Below, piece by piece: positions 17,399-24,443 of a stretch of 47,002 nt of DNA; positions within the stretch are counted from its first letter, which is position 1, and each line of letters begins with the position of its first letter. The notes under the pieces are model-generated. The model did not search any database, was not told the origin of the DNA, and saw nothing but the letters and a program-made list of their open reading frames with translations. A program made the position numbers and the translations under genes. The stretch is taken from contig JAJZVZ010000017.1 in assembly GCA_021846945.1 (NCBI GenBank), positions 1 to 47,002 of the forward strand, in the 5' to 3' direction. Source of the DNA: Acidobacteriota bacterium. GTDB lineage: Bacteria; Acidobacteriota; Terriglobia; Terriglobales; Acidobacteriaceae.

Positions 17399-19102
17399 TC
17401 AATCCGGCAGCGCGAAGAGCTGCATGTCGCCTGTGGTTTTGGGCAGGTCCTGGGCGCGGGCGATGCGGAACTCGGCCCAGTAGCCCACCCAGCGCGGGTC
17501 AGACTGCAGCGCCGCGCCCAGGTGCTGGATCATCTCCTTGCGCAACGCCGCGTATTCCGGCTTGTCGATTAAATTGACTGCATCGTTGCTGTCCAGGTCA
17601 AACAGCTCGTCGACCGGCGAGGTGCAGTTGTAGGAGTAGAGATAGCGGTGGCCGTCGGCGGCGCGCTTCTGGATGCCGCAATCAAAGTTGACGCCCACGT
17701 GCCAGCCGCCGAAGAACAGCAGTGTGCGCTCCTCTTCGCCCTGGCCGGTCTCCAGCGCCTTCCGCAGCGAGATGCCGTCAAACTTGGCCTCGGGCTGGAT
17801 GCCGGCATAGTCCAGAATCGTCTGCGACAGATCCAGCAGCGATGCCGGCGCGCTCACCGTGGCGTGCTGGCGCGACGCGTTGCCCGGCAGCTTCATCACC
17901 ATCGGCACGCGCACGATGTCCGGATAAAGGTAGACCCCCTTGTCCACGATGGCGCGCCGCCCGTCCATCTCGCCGTGGTCGGAGATGAAGGCGACGAGCG
18001 TGTTGTCGTACAGGCCCAGCTCCTTGAGCCGCGCCAGCACCATGCCGATGACATGATCGACCAGCTCCATCTGCAGAATGTAGGCGATGCGATAGTCGAT
18101 CAGCGTCTTGGGATCGTAAATGCCCCAGTAGCGGCGATAGATGTCGATGATCTCCGGCTCGTCCGGCGCGCGCTCGAAGTTGCGCTGCTCGGCCGTATGC
18201 CAGGACTCCGGTACGGTCATGATCCTGCGCAGTTCGCGTTCGCGCTCCTCAAACCCGGCCGGAATCGAAAACGGCTGGTGCGGATCGAAAAAGTCCAGTT
18301 GCAGATACATCGGATGGTGCTCGATCGACCCGTTGCTCAGCAGGCTTTCGATTGTTGCAATGGCCTTCTTGCCCAGGTAGTAGCTGTATTGTGCCTCCAT
18401 GGGGAAGGGCTTGCCGTCCTGCTGCACGACCCATCCGCCGACCGAGTTGCCCGGCGTCCTGCGGTCCTGCATGCGGAAGACGATCTCGCGCGAGTACTTC
18501 TGCGGCTTGACGCCGAGGCTGCGCTGGTAGGCGAGAAAGTCGTCGTCGTCGAAGACCGGCGGCGACCAGCGATTCCACGCCTGGTCGTTGTCGCCAAAGG
18601 CGTCAATGAACTTCGCCTCGCCCACGTGGCACTTGCCCACCTGGCGGGCGACGTAGCCGCACGCCTTCAGGTATTCCGGAAAAATGGTGTCGTTAGGCCG
18701 AAGCTCGGTTTCGAGGCCGAGCGGCGCGCGCTCGCCGTTGCCCTGCACGTAGCTGTAGCGGCCGGTCAGATACGAGGCCCGCGAAGGCGAACAGAGCGGC
18801 ACCGTGCAGAAGGCGTTCGCGAAGAAGGTGCCGTCTTGCATCAGCGAGCGGATGGCGGGCAACTGGACGTGCCGGGAGAGCGGGCGCGTGGGGTGGTAGA
18901 GGTCGGGCCCGACCATGTCGGCGCTGATCAGCAGAATGTGCGGCTGCCGGCCCTGACCGGAAGCGTGAAACGGGCCGGCGCCGGTTTGTGTCTGGGTAAA
19001 GTGCAGCTGGGCAGTGCTCTCGTCGGCAGAGGAATTGACCGCCGTCAGCCCGCTGCCGAACAGCGCGCCCGCGGTAAGACTACAGAAGGTTCGCCGGTCC
19101 AT
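17399..19102 (-). CDS. Tat-exported sulfatase (type I, Cys-type), second copy
   Basis: A 567-residue sulfatase with a twin-arginine-type leader MDRRTFCSLTAGALFGSG. The start at 19102 is preceded by AAGGA at seven bases, better than an in-frame ATG at 19138. The sulfatase signature CSPSRASYLTG starts at C104, the formylglycine precursor; the metal-site start is ILLISADMVGPDL and the later VAFISDHGEMDG block is clear. It is longer than and diverged from the other sulfatase in the window, so it probably belongs to a different sulfatase subfamily. It is divergent from the LacI-type regulator gene, and a TTGTAA-N4-TTACAA palindrome overlaps its promoter, so repression by that regulator is likely. 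Confidence 0.93.
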   Translation of the reverse strand: MDRRTFCSLTAGALFGSGLTAVNSSADESTAQLHFTQTQTGAGPFHASGQGRQPHILLISADMVGPDLYHPTRPLSRHVQLPAIRSLMQDGTFFANAFCTVPLCSPSRASYLTGRYSYVQGNGERAPLGLETELRPNDTIFPEYLKACGYVARQVGKCHVGEAKFIDAFGDNDQAWNRWSPPVFDDDDFLAYQRSLGVKPQKYSREIVFRMQDRRTPGNSVGGWVVQQDGKPFPMEAQYSYYLGKKAIATIESLLSNGSIEHHPMYLQLDFFDPHQPFSIPAGFEERERELRRIMTVPESWHTAEQRNFERAPDEPEIIDIYRRYWGIYDPKTLIDYRIAYILQMELVDHVIGMVLARLKELGLYDNTLVAFISDHGEMDGRRAIVDKGVYLYPDIVRVPMVMKLPGNASRQHATVSAPASLLDLSQTILDYAGIQPEAKFDGISLRKALETGQGEEERTLLFFGGWHVGVNFDCGIQKRAADGHRYLYSYNCTSPVDELFDLDSNDAVNLIDKPEYAALRKEMIQHLGAALQSDPRWVGYWAEFRIARAQDLPKTTGDMQLFALPD

Positions 19103-19144
19103 GAGAAAGTCCTTGCGCAGGGATAAGGAATAGCGCAAAGAAAG

Positions 19145-19172
19145 ATTACAACACCCAGATACGAATTGTAAA
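19145..19172 (-). promoter_or_regulatory. sulfatase promoter overlapped by operator
   Basis: On the minus strand, TTTACA (19172-19167), a 16-base spacer and TGTAAT (19150-19145, five of six matches to TATAAT). The -35 lies inside the palindrome at 19165-19182. The -10 falls in a second TTGTAATC-like half-site (19151-19141) 30 bases away, about three helical turns. Confidence 0.6.
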
Positions 19173-19182
19173 GGATTACAAT
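19165..19182. promoter_or_regulatory. LacI-type operator upstream of sulfatase
   Basis: ATTGTAA-AGGA-TTACAAT: perfect seven-base arms around a four-base centre. It overlaps the -35 of the sulfatase gene and lies in the intergenic region shared with the LacI-type gene. The core TGTAA-AGNA-TTACA recurs upstream of the TonB-dependent receptor gene at 20603-20616. Confidence 0.7.
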
Positions 19183-19519
19183 GGCTTTCCAGCCCCGGAG
19201 GAGGACGGTTGCGCGCGGGCTTCCGGCCGGCAAGCAGAGCCGCGTGCCCGGGCGCTGCCGCAGCCTGCCGGGCCGGGCTTTGACGTAACTGGAGCAGCGA
19301 TGATACAACGATTCAGATTGATCCGGTGACTCGGCAAAGCGGCAAAACTGCGCCGCGGCTGGCGATCGTGCCCCGGCTGTCGCTCAGAGTGTGGTCCCCA
19401 AGCCGAGTCTGGCTGCGATCGCGATTGCGGCAAACCGCGATCAAGCTGTCCGCTCGCTGGGGCGGCACGATTCCGCCGGAGCGGCGCAAAGTATTGCTGG
19501 AAAGGTTGCACCTCGTCGC

Positions 19520-20527
19520 ATGGATATTCTGCAAGTTGCCAAGCGCGCCAATGTCTCTACGGCCACGGTTTCGCGTGTAATCAATGGCTTTCCGGGTGTG
19601 CGCGAGAAGACGGTCGCGCGCGTGCGCCGCGCCATCGCTGAAACCAATTACGTTCCCAACCCGAATGCGCGCAGCCTGCGCATGGGCCGCACGCGGCTCT
19701 TCGGGCTGATCATTTCCGATGTGAATAATCCCTTCTTTCCCGAGCTCATCGACGCCTTCGAGGCGTTGGCGTCGGCCGAGGGCATTGAGGTCATCTTTAC
19801 CCACACCAACTACGATCCTCAGCGGCTGCATAACTGCATTCGCCGCATGATCGAGCGCAGCGTCGACGCAATTGCCGTCATGACCTCCGAAGTGGAAGAG
19901 GAGTCGTTGCGGCAGGCGGTCAAGGCCAATGTCCCGCTGGTTCTGATGAATCAGCGCAAACTGGCGGCCAAATATCCGAACGTCTCGGTCGAATACGCCA
20001 CCGGATTTGGCGAAGCGCTGGATCACCTGCTGGCTCTCGGCCATCGCGATATCGGTTTTATTGCCGGTCCGCCATTACTCAGTTCCGCGCAGGGGCGGAA
20101 AGAGGCTTTTAAGAAAGCCTTGAAGGCGCATGGCCTGCAATTGCGCCCGGAGTGGATTGCCACCGGAGACATGCGCGTGGAGGGCGGGCGGACAGCGATG
20201 GCCAAACTGCTGGCGTGCGATCCCCGGCCGACCGCCGTGCTGGCTACCAACGACCTGATGGCGGTGGGCGCGCTACAGGCTGCCCATGCCGCCCATATCC
20301 GCGTGCCGAAGGATATATCGATCATCGGTTTCGATGATCTCCCGATCGTCAGCATGGTGCAACCGCCGCTGACTACGATCCGCCACCCCCGCCGCGAGGT
20401 GGCCGAGCAGGCCTTCGACTGCCTCCAGCAGGCCCTGCAGGGAAAGAAGAACAAGACCAGCGCCACGCTGCACCCCCACCTCGTGCTTCGCAATTCCACC
20501 GCTCCGGTGGGGCTGCGGCGCCGCTGA
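19520..20527 (+). CDS. LacI-family transcriptional regulator
   Basis: A 335-residue repressor-type protein. The N-terminal helix-turn-helix and hinge read MDILQVAKRANVSTATVSRV, then INGFPGVREKT and NARSLRMGRT; the periplasmic-binding-like effector domain begins at LFGLIISDVNNPFFPEL and includes VLATNDLMAVGAL and ISIIGFDDLP. I chose the ATG at 19520 because the helix-turn-helix normally starts right at the N-terminus; an upstream GTG at 19391 would add 43 unrelated residues. The likely effector is a sugar from the neighbouring glycan genes. The paired palindromes at the sulfatase and TonB receptor promoters, on either side of this gene, are its probable sites. Confidence 0.93.
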   Translation: MDILQVAKRANVSTATVSRVINGFPGVREKTVARVRRAIAETNYVPNPNARSLRMGRTRLFGLIISDVNNPFFPELIDAFEALASAEGIEVIFTHTNYDPQRLHNCIRRMIERSVDAIAVMTSEVEEESLRQAVKANVPLVLMNQRKLAAKYPNVSVEYATGFGEALDHLLALGHRDIGFIAGPPLLSSAQGRKEAFKKALKAHGLQLRPEWIATGDMRVEGGRTAMAKLLACDPRPTAVLATNDLMAVGALQAAHAAHIRVPKDISIIGFDDLPIVSMVQPPLTTIRHPRREVAEQAFDCLQQALQGKKNKTSATLHPHLVLRNSTAPVGLRRR

Positions 20528-20560
20528 GCAGGCGGCATTCTGGCGCAGCGCAAAAATATC

Positions 20561-20591
20561 TTGACAAGCGCGCCGGGCCGGAACTACATTA
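20561..20591 (+). promoter_or_regulatory. TonB receptor promoter
   Basis: A perfect -35 TTGACA (20561-20566) and a -10-like TACATT (20586-20591) with a long 19-base spacer. The start point would be near 20598, placing the palindrome at 20603-20616 just downstream of it, a usual repressor position. The long spacer leaves the exact -10 open. Confidence 0.5.
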
Positions 20592-20602
20592 ATCTCTGCG
20601 CT

Positions 20603-20616
20603 GTAAAGCATTACAT
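20603..20616. promoter_or_regulatory. LacI-type operator upstream of TonB receptor
   Basis: TGTAA-AGCA-TTACA, sharing 13 of 14 bases with the core of the sulfatase operator (TGTAA-AGGA-TTACA). It lies 76 bases after the end of the lacI-like gene and at about +5 to +18 of the predicted receptor transcript. Confidence 0.7.
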
Positions 20617-20638
20617 CGGAAATTTTCGAGGCGCTTCT

Positions 20639-20670
20639 GGCGCTGTTCGTGGCGTTGGACGAACAGCGCC
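20639..20670 (+). terminator. attenuator-like hairpin in receptor leader
   Basis: Twelve-base perfect arms GGCGCTGTTCGT and ACGAACAGCGCC with an eight-base loop, followed by TGATTATTTGTTG. The T-content after the stem is modest, so it may be a terminator of the lacI-like gene, an attenuator of the receptor gene, or both. Confidence 0.55.
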
Positions 20671-20935
20671 TGATTATTTGTTGACGCAAATGGCGCCCAC
20701 AGTCCGGGAGCGTGGATTCGGCGGGCATTGTCGTATGGCAGGGTAATCAAACCATAAAAAGATCGGGGCGCCGGCACGATTGGGCGCGGGTAGACTTGTT
20801 CCTCATCTGCTGAGGATGACGCCCAAATATTTGATCGGGCGCAACCCACTTCTATTCGTGCAAGGCAGATCTACAGTGCTGGGCTCCTGAACGTAGTAAG
20901 CAAACCCTTGAATGTAGTCATGGAGGCTTAAAAAA

Positions 20936-23900
20936 ATGAAATTTTGCGCGCGTGCATTTGCGGCGCTCGTCGGAATTCTGCTGCTTCTTGCAATGGCAGG
21001 TGTTGCCGGAGCGCAAAGCGTTAACTCTTCAATCCAGGGAACGGTGACCGACTCTACCGGCGCGCTCATTCCCGGCGCGCAGATTACTCTCGCCAATGTG
21101 CGTACGGGCGTGCAGCTCAAGACGCAATCCGACCAGGCGGGAAACTACTCCTTCCCTTCGATTTTGCCCGGCATGTACTCGCTGGGAGTTTCTAAGCCAG
21201 GATTTGCAACGTACAACCTCACGCATTTTAATGTGATCGTCGGCCAGCACGCGACCGAGAACGCAGCGCTGAGTATTTCTTCGACGGCGCAGTCGGTTAC
21301 GGTACAGGCGAACGGACTCGCCAACCTCCTGGACACCCATTCCAATGACCTGGGCAACGTCATCGGCCCGCAAAGCGTGCAGCAGCTTCCCCTGAATGGC
21401 AGAAACTTCCTGCAGTTAGGATTGCTTTCCGGCGCCACGCAATCGAATGCGGGAGCGGCCGGCAGCTCAATCGGACAGACCGGCCATCCCGGCATGTCCA
21501 TCAATATCGCCGGCAACGAGCCCGACTACACCATGTATCTGGTGAACGGCATTCAGACCTTTGGCAGCCGCTCGGGAAACACCTCTCTGAATCTCTCGAT
21601 GGATGCGATTGACCAATTCGAAGTTCACTACGGCTTCTTTATGCCTGACATGGGCTCGAATCCTGGCATTGTGGACGTGGTCACGAAGGGCGGCACAAAT
21701 AACATCCACGGTGACCTCTACGAATATGTGCGCACCAATCAGATGGAGGCGCGCGATTACTTCAGTCCGATACCTCCGGGTCCGTATCACCAGAATCAGT
21801 TTGGCTTCAGCTTAGGTGGGCCTATCCTGCATAACAAGCTTTTCTACTTCTGGAATTACGAAGGATACCGCCAGAACCAGTCTGCGTTTGTAGGTGCGTA
21901 TACCCCGACGCAGGCAATGTTCAGCGGCGATTTCTCAGGGCTTTCGACTCCCATTTACGATCCCGCAACTTACAATCCGACGACCGGGCAGCGCCAGCAG
22001 TTCCCAGGCAACAAGATTCCTGCCAGCCGGATCAACAGCACCGCGAAGCAACTGCTGGCCTTCTATCTGCCGGGTTCGAGTTTGGAGGCGAAGCCGAACA
22101 ACGTCGGCGGTACCCCGGCCACGACGCTTGATTCGGATCAAATCACGGGCCGTATTGATTATGACCTGAATGACAGCAATCAGTTCTTTGCACAGGGATC
22201 ATGGGTGAACGCCCCTGCGAACAATCCAGGGCTTTTCCCCGGGCAAGGCACCGCTTTCCCTCTTGATACCGAGCTTGTCGCGCTCGGGTGGACCTCCACG
22301 TTAAGTCCAACCAAGGTCAACGAGCTTCGCCTCGGTGTGGTCCGCGATTCGGTCTACGATCAGGGCCTCTCTGTAAACGGCCTTCAGAGCAAGATCGGAA
22401 TTACGGGCACGGCGGATCCGAACGGCGTCCCGGCCATTAACGTTGTGGGCTATTCGGGATTCGGCACTGCGGTCGGTCTGCTCGGCGACGTTGATAATGT
22501 CTATCAGCTTCACGATAGCTTCAACTGGCTGCGCGGGAATCACCAGATCAAATTCGGCGGCGACCTGGCTTATACGCGCGCCGTCGAGTCCAGCGCCAAT
22601 GCGAACGCCCGCGGCGTCTTTGGCTTCAACGATATTTACACCGCGCAAACGCAACTGGAGACGGGCGGAGCGGTCAAACAGGTTGCCGGGACAGGTAGCG
22701 CATTTGCGGATTTTCTGCTCGGGGATCTCGCCCACGCGCAATCCATTGGAATGCCGCGCACCCACTTCCGCTGGACGACGTTTGAACCGTACATCCAGGA
22801 CACCTGGAAGCTGAACCGGGATCTTACCGCGAACCTGGCGTTGGCGTGGTATGGGACCACGCCGCCGAACCCGCCGGACAAAACCAATCGCGACCTGATT
22901 CACGGCTTCGATTTCAATACGGGACTGGAGACCTTTGCCGCGCTGGGAACCGCAAACCCGGAAGTGTTCAACATGACCATGGATGATTTTGCGCCGCGCG
23001 TCGGGCTTGCGTGGCAGCCGTGGTTCGCCAAGAATACGGTCGTCCGCGCCGGCTGGGGCCTCTATTACACCACGCAGATGGATCTGAACGCGCAGTACGC
23101 CGTAGTGTCGCAGTACATTACGGTGAACAACGCCATCAACAATCCCACCAATGCGCCCAGTCCGACTTATGTGCTTGGCAACAACACAATGCCTCCGGTG
23201 ACAGTCGGAGAGATCTCGGCGGCTCAGGTGCCAACGATCAAGGGCGCTATCCAGTACCTGGCGTCGAATCAAGTTTCTCCGATGATCTCGCAATGGAATC
23301 TTGACATCCAGCACACGTTTGGCAAGTCCTACATGCTCGACGTAGCCTACATCGGAAACGAAGCTCATCATCTGGCCAGAAATTGGGACCCGTGGGATTG
23401 CTCATCGCCGGGATCACAAGTCTGCGATCCTGCCAAAAATAATCCCTACTATCCCAAGTACGTTTACATGCAGGAAGTCAACAGCATCGGAAATGCGAGC
23501 TACAATGCCTTGCTTGTCAAGGTGGAAAGGCAGTTCTCCCATGGCCTGAGTCTGCTGGCAAACTACACATGGTCCAGGGCGCTCTCTGACGCTCAGGAAG
23601 GCAGTATCGGCACATTGAATCAAGACAGGAGCTGCATGCGCTGCGATTGGGGCATGACCACCTCGAATGTGCCGCAGGCGCTGATCGTGAGCGCGGTGTG
23701 GGAGCTTCCGTTCGGCCGTGGAAAGTACTTCGGATCGAACATGAACCGCATTCTCGATGGTGCAATCGGCGGGTGGAGTGTGGACGCGATTACCACCATG
23801 CAGAAGGGAAACCCATTCACCGTCACCGCTCCCAACAATACTCCGTGGTCGCCTGCGCAGATCAGGGCAGACCGCTATTGCAATGGAAGAAGCGAGCTTC

Positions 23901-24247
23901 AGAACAAGAGTCTCAGATCAAACGGCCTGCTCTGGATCGATACGTCGTGCTTTGTGAATCCTGCGACCGACCCCCATAACACCAGCGGCACCGCATGGGC
24001 CTTTGGAACATCCGGATTTGATATTCTCACCGGCCCGGGCCTCAATAACTGGGATATGGGCCTGCACAAGGATTTCCCGATCCACGATGCTGTGCAGTTT
24101 ACGCTGCGCGGCGAGTTCTTTAACGCATGGAATCACGCGCAGTTCGCCAACCCCAATAGCGGCGTTGTTGGAGCTACATTCGGCCAGGTTTCGGCTACAC
24201 AACATCCCGCCCGCCAGATTCAGATCGCTGGCACGTTGTCGTTCTGA
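20936..24247 (+). CDS. TonB-dependent receptor, Oar-like, with carboxypeptidase-regulatory domain
   Basis: A 1103-residue outer-membrane protein. After a signal peptide (1-27, ending AGAQS) is a carboxypeptidase-regulatory-like beta-sandwich (about 30-115, GTVTDSTGALIPGAQITLAN), then the plug (about 120-240, with QQLPLNGRNFLQLGLLSG) and a long beta-barrel that ends QIQIAGTLSF, a terminal Phe as in outer-membrane barrels. The family is the Oar/TonB-linked type abundant in Acidobacteriota and probably takes up large oligosaccharides. GGAGG lies nine bases before the ATG. It follows the LacI-type gene, has its own promoter and operator, and is followed by a perfect terminator and then a GH51 gene. 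No SusD-like partner is present. Confidence 0.93.
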   Translation: MKFCARAFAALVGILLLLAMAGVAGAQSVNSSIQGTVTDSTGALIPGAQITLANVRTGVQLKTQSDQAGNYSFPSILPGMYSLGVSKPGFATYNLTHFNVIVGQHATENAALSISSTAQSVTVQANGLANLLDTHSNDLGNVIGPQSVQQLPLNGRNFLQLGLLSGATQSNAGAAGSSIGQTGHPGMSINIAGNEPDYTMYLVNGIQTFGSRSGNTSLNLSMDAIDQFEVHYGFFMPDMGSNPGIVDVVTKGGTNNIHGDLYEYVRTNQMEARDYFSPIPPGPYHQNQFGFSLGGPILHNKLFYFWNYEGYRQNQSAFVGAYTPTQAMFSGDFSGLSTPIYDPATYNPTTGQRQQFPGNKIPASRINSTAKQLLAFYLPGSSLEAKPNNVGGTPATTLDSDQITGRIDYDLNDSNQFFAQGSWVNAPANNPGLFPGQGTAFPLDTELVALGWTSTLSPTKVNELRLGVVRDSVYDQGLSVNGLQSKIGITGTADPNGVPAINVVGYSGFGTAVGLLGDVDNVYQLHDSFNWLRGNHQIKFGGDLAYTRAVESSANANARGVFGFNDIYTAQTQLETGGAVKQVAGTGSAFADFLLGDLAHAQSIGMPRTHFRWTTFEPYIQDTWKLNRDLTANLALAWYGTTPPNPPDKTNRDLIHGFDFNTGLETFAALGTANPEVFNMTMDDFAPRVGLAWQPWFAKNTVVRAGWGLYYTTQMDLNAQYAVVSQYITVNNAINNPTNAPSPTYVLGNNTMPPVTVGEISAAQVPTIKGAIQYLASNQVSPMISQWNLDIQHTFGKSYMLDVAYIGNEAHHLARNWDPWDCSSPGSQVCDPAKNNPYYPKYVYMQEVNSIGNASYNALLVKVERQFSHGLSLLANYTWSRALSDAQEGSIGTLNQDRSCMRCDWGMTTSNVPQALIVSAVWELPFGRGKYFGSNMNRILDGAIGGWSVDAITTMQKGNPFTVTAPNNTPWSPAQIRADRYCNGRSELQNKSLRSNGLLWIDTSCFVNPATDPHNTSGTAWAFGTSGFDILTGPGLNNWDMGLHKDFPIHDAVQFTLRGEFFNAWNHAQFANPNSGVVGATFGQVSATQHPARQIQIAGTLSF

Positions 24248-24292
24248 GAGTGCGGATGGCATCAAAAATCAGAACCCGTAAGACCCCGCAGG

Positions 24293-24340
24293 TGTCTTTG
24301 GAGGCGCGCCGCACAGCCTCCAAAGACATTGTGTTTTTTT
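24293..24340 (+). terminator. rho-independent terminator after the TonB receptor
   Basis: Thirteen-base perfect arms (24293-24305 and 24316-24328, TGTCTTTGGAGGC and its complement) with a ten-base loop, followed by ATTGTG and seven T residues. It separates the receptor from the GH51 gene, although partial read-through would allow a bicistronic mRNA. Confidence 0.9.
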
Positions 24341-24443
24341 GGTCGCTTTCAAACTGCTGGATGAAGCCGGGCAAACATCCTGGCGCCAGCGCGCCGCTCA
24401 ACGCTCACCCGGTTATTCTGGGAATCGATTGGATAGGAAGATA

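Larger units (their letters stand above)
19103..19519. other. 417-base divergent control region between sulfatase and LacI-type genes
   Basis: The left third (19141-19182) holds the minus-strand sulfatase promoter and its operator. Further right, TTGACG at 19280 and an extended -10 TGATACAAC near 19301-19309 (18-base spacer) could start the regulator mRNA, which would then carry a leader of about 200 bases. The rest (about 19200-19275 and 19320-19519) is GC-rich with no convincing gene. Confidence 0.5.
20528..20935. other. 408-base leader and control region of the TonB receptor gene
   Basis: In order: a promoter at 20561-20591, a LacI-type operator at 20603-20616, a perfect hairpin at 20639-20670 with a short T-rich tail, and a nested structure at 20780-20826 (TTGGGCG pairing with CGCCCAA around an inner CCTCA/TGAGG stem). 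The transcript would have a leader of about 340 bases before the ATG. No open frame in it looks like a gene. Confidence 0.55.

Noticed and set aside
17648-19126. Plus-strand open frame of 492 codons opposite the second sulfatase
   Set aside because: No motif, typical antisense composition; the sulfatase has its signature and Tat leader.
22301-23371. Minus-strand frame of 356 codons inside the TonB receptor gene
   Set aside because: Antisense shadow with no protein features.
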